Shown here one piece after another: positions 54,942 through 63,193 of a stretch of DNA of 64,000 nt. The translations under genes were made by a program, and so were the position numbers. The stretch comes from UBA5078 sp963977405 (GTDB lineage Bacteria > Pseudomonadota > Gammaproteobacteria > Pseudomonadales > Pseudohongiellaceae): contig CAXBOY010000002.1 of NCBI GenBank assembly GCA_963977405.1, positions 15,968-79,967 of the forward strand. Direction: 5' to 3'. A model generated the notes under the pieces. It was not told the DNA's origin, did not search any database, and saw only the letters and a list, made by a program, of their open reading frames with translations. How positions within the stretch are numbered: position 1 is the stretch's first letter; each line of letters opens with the position of its first letter.

Positions 54942-54996
54942 GTCGGCGAGGCTCTTTTCTAAACAGGCTGCAAAACTCTACACCTAAGGTACTGAT

Positions 54997-56616
54997 ATGA
55001 CTCCAGCAGTGCGTTTTTTTTGGACAAGCAGCCTGTTATGGTTAGCGCTCGGCGCTTACTTCCTCTTTCATGTTAGAGGCGCCGGCTTTAGCATAGAGGC
55101 CGCCAATGATCATATTGGCGCACTTATCTTCTTGCTCTCCGGACTGTTGTTCTTTGCGATTGGTCTTCATGACATGTTCGTAAGCGATAGTAATCTGCGT
55201 AAGAACTACCCAGTGTTCGCCAACTTGCGCTATCTGTTCGAAGCAATCCGTCCTGAGATTCGTCAATACTTTATTGCGAGTAACTTGGAGGAGGCGCCCT
55301 TCAATCGCGAAGCGCGTGACTTAATTTACCGTCGCGCCAAGAAGCTCAACGATACGCTGCCTTTCGGTACTGAACAGGACTTGATGGAGGATGGCTATCT
55401 TACTGTCTTCCATTCCATCAAGGCCACCCACGTTCCTAAAGAGAAAGCCCGCATCCTCTTCGGGGGCGAGCAATGTCTAAAGCCCTATAGCGCCTCAATT
55501 CTCAATATTTCCGGAATGAGCTTCGGCGCTCTGAGCGCCTCGGCTATATCCGCGTTGAACAAAGCGGCCGCTATGGGGAATTTTGCACACAATACCGGCG
55601 AGGGTAGTATTAGCCCCCATCACCGAACCCATGGTGGCGATTTGATTTGGCAAATCGGAACGGGCTATTTTGGATGCCGAAATCTTGATGGCTCATTCAA
55701 CGATGTGGCATTTCAAAAGAATGCTGAAGCCGATGTAGTAAGAATGATCGAGATCAAAATATCGCAGGGAGCAAAACCTTCCCACGGTGGAGTCTTGCCG
55801 GGGGCGAAAGTGACACAAGAGATCGCCACTATTCGTCTGGTTGAGGTTGGCAAAACCGTAGAGTCTCCAGCCAACCATCCTGAGTTCAGCACGCCCACGG
55901 GCTTGTTGCAGTTCGTCAAACGCCTGCGCGATTTGAGCGGTGGTAAGCCCACAGGATTTAAACTGTGCATAGGCAGGAAGAGTGAATTCATGAGCATCGT
56001 CAAGGCGATGCTTAGCACCGGCATCTATCCCGACTTCATCACGATCGATGGCGCCGAGGGCGGCACGGGCGCAGCTCCCGTGGAATTCTCGAATCGTATC
56101 GGCATGCCCTGCCTAGAGGCGACATATTTCGTTAACCAGGTACTCGTCGGTGCCGGCATACGCTCAAAGATGCGCATCATTAGCGCGGGCAAAACAGCTA
56201 CTGGTTTCGATCTACTCACCAAGATGGCTCTAGGGGCGGACTCAGTGAATTCAGCGCGTGCGATGATGCTTGCGCTGGGCTGCGTACAGTCCAAGTCGTG
56301 CAACACCAACAAGTGTCCAACAGGAATAGCGACAACTGATCCAGCGCGAGCGAAGGCCATAGACGTAGAGGATAAATCGCGCCGCGTGAAGAACTACCAT
56401 GCAGGCACTGTAGAGGCGTTTATGGACTTATGTGGCGCCTTAGGCTGCGACGACCCCACTAATTTGAGAGCAAGCGATTTGTTTCAACGAGTAGGGAAGG
56501 ATTTGAAACACTTCGATCAGATCTATACGCCACTGAGTAGCGGTCAGTTACTGACGACGAGTATTCCTGATGCCTATGCGGAAGATTGGCAGAAGTCGAG
56601 CGCGGAAAGCTTTTAA
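54997..56616 (+). CDS. Membrane-anchored FMN-binding glutamate synthase-like protein
   Basis: A 539-residue protein with two N-terminal hydrophobic helices (about 8-26 and 40-60) followed by a glutamate synthase (GltS-type) FMN domain. Motifs include ISGMSFGALSASAISALNKAA, then GEGSISPHHR and GAEGGTGAAPVEFSN. The 3Fe-4S cysteines Cys429, Cys435 and Cys440 (CVQSKSCNTNKC) are present. There is no glutaminase domain, so this is not a full GltB; many proteobacteria have this family but its reaction is not firmly known. It follows the DUF481 gene on the same strand and is convergent with surE, one base apart. Confidence 0.9.
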   Translation: MTPAVRFFWTSSLLWLALGAYFLFHVRGAGFSIEAANDHIGALIFLLSGLLFFAIGLHDMFVSDSNLRKNYPVFANLRYLFEAIRPEIRQYFIASNLEEAPFNREARDLIYRRAKKLNDTLPFGTEQDLMEDGYLTVFHSIKATHVPKEKARILFGGEQCLKPYSASILNISGMSFGALSASAISALNKAAAMGNFAHNTGEGSISPHHRTHGGDLIWQIGTGYFGCRNLDGSFNDVAFQKNAEADVVRMIEIKISQGAKPSHGGVLPGAKVTQEIATIRLVEVGKTVESPANHPEFSTPTGLLQFVKRLRDLSGGKPTGFKLCIGRKSEFMSIVKAMLSTGIYPDFITIDGAEGGTGAAPVEFSNRIGMPCLEATYFVNQVLVGAGIRSKMRIISAGKTATGFDLLTKMALGADSVNSARAMMLALGCVQSKSCNTNKCPTGIATTDPARAKAIDVEDKSRRVKNYHAGTVEAFMDLCGALGCDDPTNLRASDLFQRVGKDLKHFDQIYTPLSSGQLLTTSIPDAYAEDWQKSSAESF

Positions 56617-56617
56617 T

Positions 56618-57469
56618 TCAAGGTAATACTAGTCGCCAGCTGGGCAGCTGCTCAAGTAGCTCATAGGCTGTCCAGTCCAGCTGCAGCGGTGTAACTGTGG
56701 CATAACCATTCTGATATGCCCATGTATCGCTTGTATCGTCCTGCGACTGATCGAGAGTTCGAGCTCGCTCATACTCTAGAAATTGTTCCGTCTCGCTCAT
56801 TAGTTCATATTGCCCGACACCCAGGTAGGCGTCGCCCATCGGACGAATAGCCACTCCTTTGAGTTCTCCGCGCGGCACATTGATAGAGACCACCACTCCG
56901 CTGGGAGCACCTTCAGCCTGATATCGACGCACCACTTGAGCGGCGAGACTTGCGGTCACCGAGGTGTCCACTCCACTCGTGTCCTGAGAGACTGCGATCG
57001 CTGGAACTCCCAAATAGATTGCCTGCATAGCGGCCCCAACAGTTCCAGACATATGAGAGACCTTGCCGACATTCGCTCCGTTATTGATTCCGGAGACAAC
57101 GAGATCGAAGGGCTTCTCTTTGCCAAGCACCAGTAAACCATAACGAAGTGCATCGGTAGGCGTGCCAAATACGCCGTAACCGAATAGCTGCCCATCACGA
57201 AGAATGCGCTCTACTCTTAGACTGCCCCCAGTTGAAGCCTGTGAGGAGCCCGATTGATTGCTGCGTGGTGCTGATACCACTACCTCACCCAGAGTCTGTA
57301 ACTCTGCTACCAACGCGGCAAGCAGCGGAGACTCCACGCCATCATCATTAGTCACTAGGATACGATAGTCCTGTGCCCAAGAAGTGCTCGTAATGGAGAT
57401 TGCAGATAGAAACAGGACGCTTAGAAGAAAGTGCCGGATGTTGTTAAAAGTTTTTGTTGTGATTGTCAT
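56618..57469 (-). CDS. Exported SurE-family 5'/3'-nucleotidase
   Basis: A 283-residue SurE-fold phosphatase. The core begins ILVTNDDGVESPLLAALV (metal aspartates in TNDDG). It continues with SAPRSNQSGSSQA and VVSGINNGANVGKVSHMSGTVGAA on successive segments, typical of SurE. Normal SurE is cytosolic and about 250 aa. This protein has an extra N-terminal signal peptide of about 32 residues (LLSVLFLSAISIT, cleavage near SWAQ), which predicts periplasmic location. It is not next to pcm, nlpD or rpoS as usual. It likely removes phosphate from nucleotides outside the cytoplasm, which is inferred. Confidence 0.88.
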   Translation of the reverse strand: MTITTKTFNNIRHFLLSVLFLSAISITSTSWAQDYRILVTNDDGVESPLLAALVAELQTLGEVVVSAPRSNQSGSSQASTGGSLRVERILRDGQLFGYGVFGTPTDALRYGLLVLGKEKPFDLVVSGINNGANVGKVSHMSGTVGAAMQAIYLGVPAIAVSQDTSGVDTSVTASLAAQVVRRYQAEGAPSGVVVSINVPRGELKGVAIRPMGDAYLGVGQYELMSETEQFLEYERARTLDQSQDDTSDTWAYQNGYATVTPLQLDWTAYELLEQLPSWRLVLP

Positions 57470-57499
57470 GCACAGCCCCCCAACACTTCTCTAGCGAGG

Positions 57500-57542
57500 C
57501 CCCAACTGCAGTCAAAGCCAGGGGCCTTGACTGCAGTTGGGG
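57500..57542 (-). terminator. Long perfect hairpin after the small lipoprotein gene
   Basis: Perfect 16-bp arms CCCCAACTGCAGTCAA / TTGACTGCAGTTGGGG with an 11-base loop, 11 bases after the lipoprotein stop. No T tract follows on the minus strand. It may be a terminator, or protect the 3' end of the mRNA. Confidence 0.6.
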
Positions 57543-57553
57543 AAAAGCGGGTA

Positions 57554-57919
57554 TTACTGACGTACAGCTGTAACTGGGATCGCACCGAAATCTGAGTCGA
57601 AGTTACCGGTAAGGTTATCCCCATCGATAGTGCCTGCGAAGCTCAGTGCCAAAGTCTGGCCTTGCGCATCTACAACTACGTTGAAGCTAACGGCGTTGCC
57701 GGTCACTGTGATGCCTTGTAGCGCTGTCTGGCCGAGATCGTCAGAGGACATAGTGCCCATCAGATCTGGATTTACGTCCAAAGTTGCGCCCATAACACCT
57801 ACTGGCGTGTTGATGCTTACATCCCACATACCGACGAACGGATTCGCTGGAGTCGACGCACAGGCGGCGAGAAATATGGTGGCCGCGACAATCATGACGC
57901 TCTTATAAATTCTTTTCAT
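57554..57919 (-). CDS. Small lipoprotein of unknown function
   Basis: A 121-residue lipoprotein with signal peptide and lipobox LAAC (Cys20). The mature part looks like a small beta-barrel or sandwich: NPFVGMWDVSI, then repeated strands ending GDNLTGNFDSDFGAIPVTA. The pattern of a GxW motif followed by strands resembles lipocalin-like small proteins, but this is only a likeness. It is preceded by an AT-rich region and followed by a long hairpin, so it is probably a single-gene transcript. Function unknown. Confidence 0.72.
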   Translation of the reverse strand: MKRIYKSVMIVAATIFLAACASTPANPFVGMWDVSINTPVGVMGATLDVNPDLMGTMSSDDLGQTALQGITVTGNAVSFNVVVDAQGQTLALSFAGTIDGDNLTGNFDSDFGAIPVTAVRQ

Positions 57920-58246
57920 GGTTTCCCCTATAGTTTTCTTGTCGGTATTGAATCGATGTACCTGAATTTAACGCAAAAATAACTGCGCTCGGCTATTTTC
58001 GCTGTAATCGAGCGCGAGTCAACGTTAAATTAGGCAGCGAGACGGATATTTGAGATTGGTTTCCTCAAATTCTGAAATTTGCAGAATTCAGGGAGACATC
58101 GGGGGCATCTTGGTCGGCATCAAATTGCTGACTATTGGTTTCTGCTATATGCTGACGCCATCACCGCAAGCATCAGCCGCAGCAATGCGTTCCCTCCGAT
58201 TAAGCATCGCACCACCAATAGATTAATTAGCAAAGAGGATAAAGCA
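57920..58246. other. 327-base divergent region between lipoprotein and iorA
   Basis: Non-coding gap. The only feature that stands out is the inverted repeat at 58068-58088. An upstream extension of the iorA reading frame falls here but has no ribosome site. Promoters for both genes are expected but none could be assigned. Confidence 0.45.
58068..58088. promoter_or_regulatory. Candidate operator upstream of iorA
   Basis: Inverted repeat AATTCTG-N7-CAGAATT. It could bind a dimeric repressor. It lies about 160 bases before the iorA ATG. The arms are short and AT-rich, so chance is possible. Confidence 0.3.
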
Positions 58247-58702
58247 ATGGCGCGTTTTCGAGTTAACGGCGTTGAACAAGAATTAGACATAGAGCCCGAC
58301 ATGCCACTGCTTTGGGCTCTTCGCGATGAGCTTGGTCTTAAGGGCACGAAGTTCGGTTGTGGTGTCGCTGCCTGCGGCGCCTGCACAGTTCAAGTTAACG
58401 GCAATCCTGTGCGCAGCTGCGTTACTCCTGTCAGCGCCATCGAAGGCAGCGACATAAAGACCATCGAGGGTCTGGCCACTAACGTCGGCGGCATTACCGC
58501 AGTGCAGCAAGCCTGGATAGATCACCAAGTACCTCAGTGCGGTTACTGCCAATCCGGCATGATTATGGCGGTTTCGGCGCTGCTGGAGAGCAACCCAAGC
58601 CCAAGTGACGCGGATATCGACAGCGCCATCACCAATGTATGCCGCTGTGGCACCTACCCCCGTATCCGCCGCGCCATCAGATCCCTTACTGCTACTGCAT
58701 AA
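58247..58702 (+). CDS. iorA: Isoquinoline 1-oxidoreductase-type iron-sulfur subunit (alpha)
   Basis: A 151-residue 2Fe-2S subunit of the xanthine-oxidase/CODH molybdenum family. The plant-ferredoxin-like cluster is in CGVAACGACTV with a later Cys in VRSC. The second cluster is in CGYCQSGMI and CRCGTY. The start is the ATG at 58247, with AGAGGA eight bases upstream; a longer frame begins in non-coding DNA. It is 14 bases ahead of the large subunit. Substrates of such two-subunit enzymes range from isoquinoline to aldehydes, so the name is by homology class, not proof. Confidence 0.9.
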   Translation: MARFRVNGVEQELDIEPDMPLLWALRDELGLKGTKFGCGVAACGACTVQVNGNPVRSCVTPVSAIEGSDIKTIEGLATNVGGITAVQQAWIDHQVPQCGYCQSGMIMAVSALLESNPSPSDADIDSAITNVCRCGTYPRIRRAIRSLTATA

Positions 58703-58716
58703 GGCTGGGAGACAAC

Positions 58717-60930
58717 ATGACTATTTCAAGACGCCGTTTCATACTTGGCACAACCGTCGTTGGCGGCGGATTACTAATCGGCTATGCCTCTACACGCCCA
58801 AGTAAACACTCTATCGCGAACCGCGATGCGGGCGATCAACCCTATCTAACTACTTGGCTGCGTATCTCTGAAGACAACACTGTTACCGTTATCGTGCCCC
58901 ATTCTGAAATGGGCCAAGGCATCCTTACATCGTTGCCTATGATGGCCGCCGACGAAATGGACGCCGATTGGAACATGGTCCACGTCGAGCAGGCCCCTGC
59001 GACCGATCTGTTCGCAAACGGGGTTTTGGTCAAAGGATTCGCCGAATCATTGGGCGTTAGTGTGCCAGGCTTCCTCAATGGAATAGCTTCCGCCGGTGCC
59101 ATGAAGATCGCCGAAATTATGAATATGCAGATTACTGGCGGTAGCAGCTCGGTGCGTTTCACAGGCGAGCAGGGCATGCGTGTAGCTGGTGCTGCTGCGC
59201 GTGAGATGCTGATCAAGGCAGCTGCAGCGCGCCTTGATGTGCCAGAGAGTGAGCTGAGCACTAGCCTAAGTTTCGTTAAACACAGCGCAAGCGGGCGCTC
59301 ACTATCTTATGGTGAATTAGCATCCGACGCTGCACGTTTCGAGCCGAGCTCAACGCCACAATTGAAAAATCCTAAAGACTTTACCCTGATGGGTAAGTCG
59401 ATCCCGCGCATCGATATACCGGCGAAAGTCGACGGCTCAGCACGCTACGGCATCGACGCTGAAGCCCCGGGCATGCTCTATGCCGCGGTGCGCACGTCGC
59501 CCGTGTTCGGCAACAAGCTGAGCTCCGTGAATGCAGATGTGGCATTACAGCGTCGAGGCATAGTGAAAGTGATCGAGCTTGAGAACGCAGTCGCCGTTGT
59601 CGCAGACAATTACTGGCGTGCCAAACAGGCACTGGCGGCACTGGATATCCGCTTCGAAGAGACGGCAAACGATCAAGTTGACACCCAATCGATCTATGCT
59701 CAGTACGACGCAGCGTTGCTCGGCGAACTGAGCGAAGACGTCAAAGACGGCGACGCTGCAGCCGCACTAACAGATGCAGAGTCGGTAGTTGAGGCTACGT
59801 ATCGCGTGCCATACCTAGCTCACGCAGCGATGGAGCCGATGAACTGTACAGTGCATTTCCATGATGGCAAGTGCGATGTGTGGACTGGCACTCAAGACAA
59901 TCTTGGTATTCGCGGACGCGTCGCAAAAATCGCCGAAATGGACGAGAACGACGTCACCATGCACGCCTTTTACCTCGGTGGTGGTTTCGGCCGCAGGTTG
60001 CCAACTGACACCAATACTATCGATCAGGCGACCCTAATCGCCAAACAATTCGATGTGCCTGTAAAGACAGTCTGGAGCCGTGAGGATGACATTCAGCAAG
60101 ATTATTATCGCCCTGCCGTAACCAGCAAATTCCGTGGCGGTTTCGACGCGAATAATCAGTTAGTCGCTTGGGAGAATCACTACATCGGCAAGAACGAACC
60201 AGCTGAGGCAGCCCACACCCCTTATGCGATCCCCAATAAAGATATCGCCTATGCAGAAAGTGAGACACACGTCCCCTTCGGCGCATGGCGCAGTGTGGCT
60301 CATTCGCAGCATACGTTCTTCCTCGAGTCATTCGTGGACGAGCTAGCGCATCGCTCCGGGCAGAATCCTTACCAGTTCCGTCTCAATATGCTCGCAGACA
60401 AGCCACGCCACGCCGCGGTGCTAAAAGCGGCTGCAGAGAAAGCGGGTTGGGAGCGCAACCTCGCCCCCGGCCATGCCCAAGGCATCGCGCTGCAAGAAAG
60501 CTTTGGCTCAATTGTTGCGCAAGTTGCAGAGGTTTCGATCTCCGAAACAGGCCAGGTAAGAGTTCACCGTGTGACCTGCGCCATCGACTGTGGCCGCTCG
60601 ATCAACCCCGATACCGTAGCATCTCAAGCAGAGAGTGGTGTTATCTTCGGCTTGACTGCTGCGCTTTATGGAGAGATTACGATCGATCAGGGGCGAGTGA
60701 TGCAGAACAACTTCACTGACTACGAGATGGTCACACTTAAAGATGCGCCAGAGATCGATATCGTCACTGTCGAGTCCGGAGAGTCTTTGGGGGGTATGGG
60801 AGAACCTGCTACGCCGCCTATCGCCGCTGCAGTGGCAAACGCGGTCTACATCCTAACGGGGCAGCGCGTGCGCGAATTGCCGCTGAAGAACTACCGATTC
60901 ACGGCAGTACCCAACGAATCGGCAGCCTAA
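58717..60930 (+). CDS. iorB: Isoquinoline 1-oxidoreductase-type molybdenum subunit (beta), Tat-exported
   Basis: A 737-residue large subunit that binds the molybdenum cofactor. It starts at 58717 with MTISRRRFILG, a twin-arginine signal, so the complex with IorA should be periplasmic. Family features include EMGQGILTSLPMMAADEM, PMNCTVHFHDGKCDVWTGTQ over successive segments, LGGGFGRRLPTD, and the C-terminal GGMGEPATPPIAAAVANAV with the catalytic Glu. The substrate is unknown; aldehydes and N-heterocycles are used by relatives. It is followed by a terminator shared with the convergent cytochrome/PHM-like gene. Confidence 0.92.
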   Translation: MTISRRRFILGTTVVGGGLLIGYASTRPSKHSIANRDAGDQPYLTTWLRISEDNTVTVIVPHSEMGQGILTSLPMMAADEMDADWNMVHVEQAPATDLFANGVLVKGFAESLGVSVPGFLNGIASAGAMKIAEIMNMQITGGSSSVRFTGEQGMRVAGAAAREMLIKAAAARLDVPESELSTSLSFVKHSASGRSLSYGELASDAARFEPSSTPQLKNPKDFTLMGKSIPRIDIPAKVDGSARYGIDAEAPGMLYAAVRTSPVFGNKLSSVNADVALQRRGIVKVIELENAVAVVADNYWRAKQALAALDIRFEETANDQVDTQSIYAQYDAALLGELSEDVKDGDAAAALTDAESVVEATYRVPYLAHAAMEPMNCTVHFHDGKCDVWTGTQDNLGIRGRVAKIAEMDENDVTMHAFYLGGGFGRRLPTDTNTIDQATLIAKQFDVPVKTVWSREDDIQQDYYRPAVTSKFRGGFDANNQLVAWENHYIGKNEPAEAAHTPYAIPNKDIAYAESETHVPFGAWRSVAHSQHTFFLESFVDELAHRSGQNPYQFRLNMLADKPRHAAVLKAAAEKAGWERNLAPGHAQGIALQESFGSIVAQVAEVSISETGQVRVHRVTCAIDCGRSINPDTVASQAESGVIFGLTAALYGEITIDQGRVMQNNFTDYEMVTLKDAPEIDIVTVESGESLGGMGEPATPPIAAAVANAVYILTGQRVRELPLKNYRFTAVPNESAA

Positions 60931-60934
60931 ACTA

Positions 60935-60976
60935 AAGCCTTAGTAACCCCTTCTTCGGGGCTACTAAGGCTTGTAT
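60935..60976. terminator. Terminator between iorB and the convergent cytochrome/PHM-like gene
   Basis: Stem AAGCCTTAGTA / TACTAAGGCTT extended by CCCC / GGGG around a TTCTTC loop, with T-rich bases after it. It lies between two convergent stops and can serve both strands. Confidence 0.8.
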
Positions 60977-60981
60977 TACAG

Positions 60982-62943
60982 CTACTGCGAACGGCGAGTT
61001 TGCTGCATCATCAATTGCTGAAACTCATCGAACTCGAGCCCACCAGACTTGTTCTTGTCTAAGATCACAAACGCCATCGCCAGGCCCTGACGCATACGTT
61101 CAGGCATCTCGTCCAACTCCACCTTGCCGTCCATGTTTATATCCATATAGCCTATGGTGATTCCCGCTAGATTCTTCCCAATATCCACTTCGCGAACATC
61201 GTCCTCTTTGTGCTCGAAACGAAAGGACACGCCACCATATAACATCTCTTCCCAAGTTTGCTCGCCAAAACGCACGAGCTTACTAGCATCCGGGTTGCTG
61301 AGGTTCGCCTCGGAGTTATCATAAACGGTGCGATGAATCAGACGCGTCCCTGCAGCTGCATGAATGGGCTCCTGCAGCTGGAAATAACGCTGCCAATTGA
61401 AGTCGTAGTTTGGAACAGACAGAACCAACTCCTCGCGCCCATCCGGATAGGCTAGGGAGAAGGTCGAGCTGCGACCACGATAATGGGCATGGGGGAACAG
61501 GCTATAGATCACCGCGTCTTTCTGGAATTGATAGTAAGCCCCGGCCTCGTAGTTCGCCTCACCTGGTGGGATGCGCAGATCAACGTTCACCATCGCATAA
61601 TGCTGCAGCGTGAACTCCGGTTCCAGTTCCGAGAAATACAGGCCAATCTTGGTTTGGTCGGTGCTCTCTCTGCCATAAGTTGTGTAATGCATCTGACTGA
61701 AGAAGGTTGCCCCGGCAGGCACTAACACACCGGTACTCTCTGGGTATTCGTATAATTCATTGCCCGGCACGAAGGTCATCAATTGAGACTGAAACAAAGC
61801 CTCGCCAATGGGACTGCCAAGATCGACTCCAGATTGAAAATCCTTCGGGCCAAATGTTGCAATAGCGTGGTGAAGTACCTGTCTGTCGCTCGGCACGATC
61901 TGCACTGCACGGACCCACACATCGCGATCTAGAGGATTCTCGACAGTGAGTATCTGGTAATCGAGGGTACCCGTAGCTGGCACGGTAAAGGCAGGTAGAT
62001 CGAGCACCAAGTCAGGCTCGCCTAGCTCCCACTCGGTCTCACGCTCAGCAACGGCTAATAACGGGTCGGCGCTGCCATCGCTACGCGCTCCTTCGTCTAT
62101 CCATTGCACAAGCGTCTGCGCCTGCCCCGTGGTCAAACCCATGTCGTGTTTGAACTGATTTACCTTTGGGTCCGCATGCCAGGGCGGCATGCGCTTGGTC
62201 AGGATCACTTCTCGAATCATCGGCGAGAAACCCTGCACCATTGCATGACTAGTCATTGCCCAAGGCCCAATGCCTCCGGGTCGGTGACAGCTTACGCACT
62301 TCTCCTGCAGTATTGGCACTACGGTGTCGCTATAGGAGATGGACGACAGCATTGACTCTAGTGATATCTGCTCGTCGTCATAGGCATTTGGCATCCCGCG
62401 GCTCGCTTGCGCAACTGCTTGATCGCCAAACAAGGCCGCCAATGCATCGCGCAGATACAGCGCCTTGGGGTTTGCCAAATCGTCGACAACTGGGCCTCTG
62501 TATACCACCGTCCAGTTCTGTGGGTCTATCAACAGGACCTCACCAGCAGTTTCCAACTCAAAAGTCTTTCCGACGAGTTGTGCATCATCCTGAAGTATAG
62601 GGGCTGTTAATTTATGGGCAGCCTTGTCTTGAATTAGGATTTCACGAGTGCTCGTTGTCTCGGGATTGATTAAGAAAAAGGGGATGTCTTGTCCCGCGAA
62701 CTCGCCTAGAGTTTGAACAATACGATCGCTTACCTGCCCCACTAGATCAGAGTCGACACGATGGGTCATCAGGACCACGGCATCGGCAAGTCGGTTGTAG
62801 TGCAGCTCTACCGCGTGACCCTGTTCGTCGAACAGCGTGAAATTGCCAGCGTTGCTCTGCGCCAACACATTACCGCCACTTGTAATAGCGAATACGACAG
62901 CAGCTGTACGCAGCCATTGCAACTTCCGACCAACTAATCTCAT
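60982..62943 (-). CDS. Redoxin-like / cytochrome c / PHM-like protein with C-terminal EF-hand pair (paralogue 3)
   Basis: A 653-residue exported protein. The ATG at 62943 is preceded by TTGGAG; an ATG seven codons upstream is less likely. After the signal peptide comes a thioredoxin-like domain (about 30-170) that has lost its cysteines. Then the heme motif Cys216-x-x-Cys219-His220 with GGIGPWAM. The PHM-like part keeps His358-His359, His419, His485-x-His487 and Met567 (WEEMLYGG), a complete copper ligand set. The C-terminus has two EF-hand loops, DINMDGKVELDE and DKNKSGGLEFDE, so calcium binding is expected. It has the same architecture as the protein at 24309 plus the EF-hands. The substrate is unknown. 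Confidence 0.82.
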   Translation of the reverse strand: MRLVGRKLQWLRTAAVVFAITSGGNVLAQSNAGNFTLFDEQGHAVELHYNRLADAVVLMTHRVDSDLVGQVSDRIVQTLGEFAGQDIPFFLINPETTSTREILIQDKAAHKLTAPILQDDAQLVGKTFELETAGEVLLIDPQNWTVVYRGPVVDDLANPKALYLRDALAALFGDQAVAQASRGMPNAYDDEQISLESMLSSISYSDTVVPILQEKCVSCHRPGGIGPWAMTSHAMVQGFSPMIREVILTKRMPPWHADPKVNQFKHDMGLTTGQAQTLVQWIDEGARSDGSADPLLAVAERETEWELGEPDLVLDLPAFTVPATGTLDYQILTVENPLDRDVWVRAVQIVPSDRQVLHHAIATFGPKDFQSGVDLGSPIGEALFQSQLMTFVPGNELYEYPESTGVLVPAGATFFSQMHYTTYGRESTDQTKIGLYFSELEPEFTLQHYAMVNVDLRIPPGEANYEAGAYYQFQKDAVIYSLFPHAHYRGRSSTFSLAYPDGREELVLSVPNYDFNWQRYFQLQEPIHAAAGTRLIHRTVYDNSEANLSNPDASKLVRFGEQTWEEMLYGGVSFRFEHKEDDVREVDIGKNLAGITIGYMDINMDGKVELDEMPERMRQGLAMAFVILDKNKSGGLEFDEFQQLMMQQTRRSQ

Positions 62944-63193
62944 AACACACTCCAATTTACGCATTGAATCTCAGGCAGGCGCTACGTGGCCGCCAAGAAT
63001 ATGCTGCAGTCATAGTAGAGCATCGCCAGTACACAAAAAATGCTTTGCGAGGGCCTTCCCGACGCTTTGCATTTTCTGATAATAGATTTCAATTTTCCGT
63101 GAACTCAAGCCCGAGATACGCGAGCTAGAGGAGCTTTGCTTGTGAAAAGTGCAGCGCCTCAAGCTAGGAGAACGCTGCATCTAGATTGCCGTT
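62944..63193. other. Intergenic region before the cytochrome/PHM-like gene
   Basis: About 250 bases with no convincing reading frame between two minus-strand genes. It should hold the promoter of the paralogue 3 gene. No clear motif was recognised. Confidence 0.4.
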
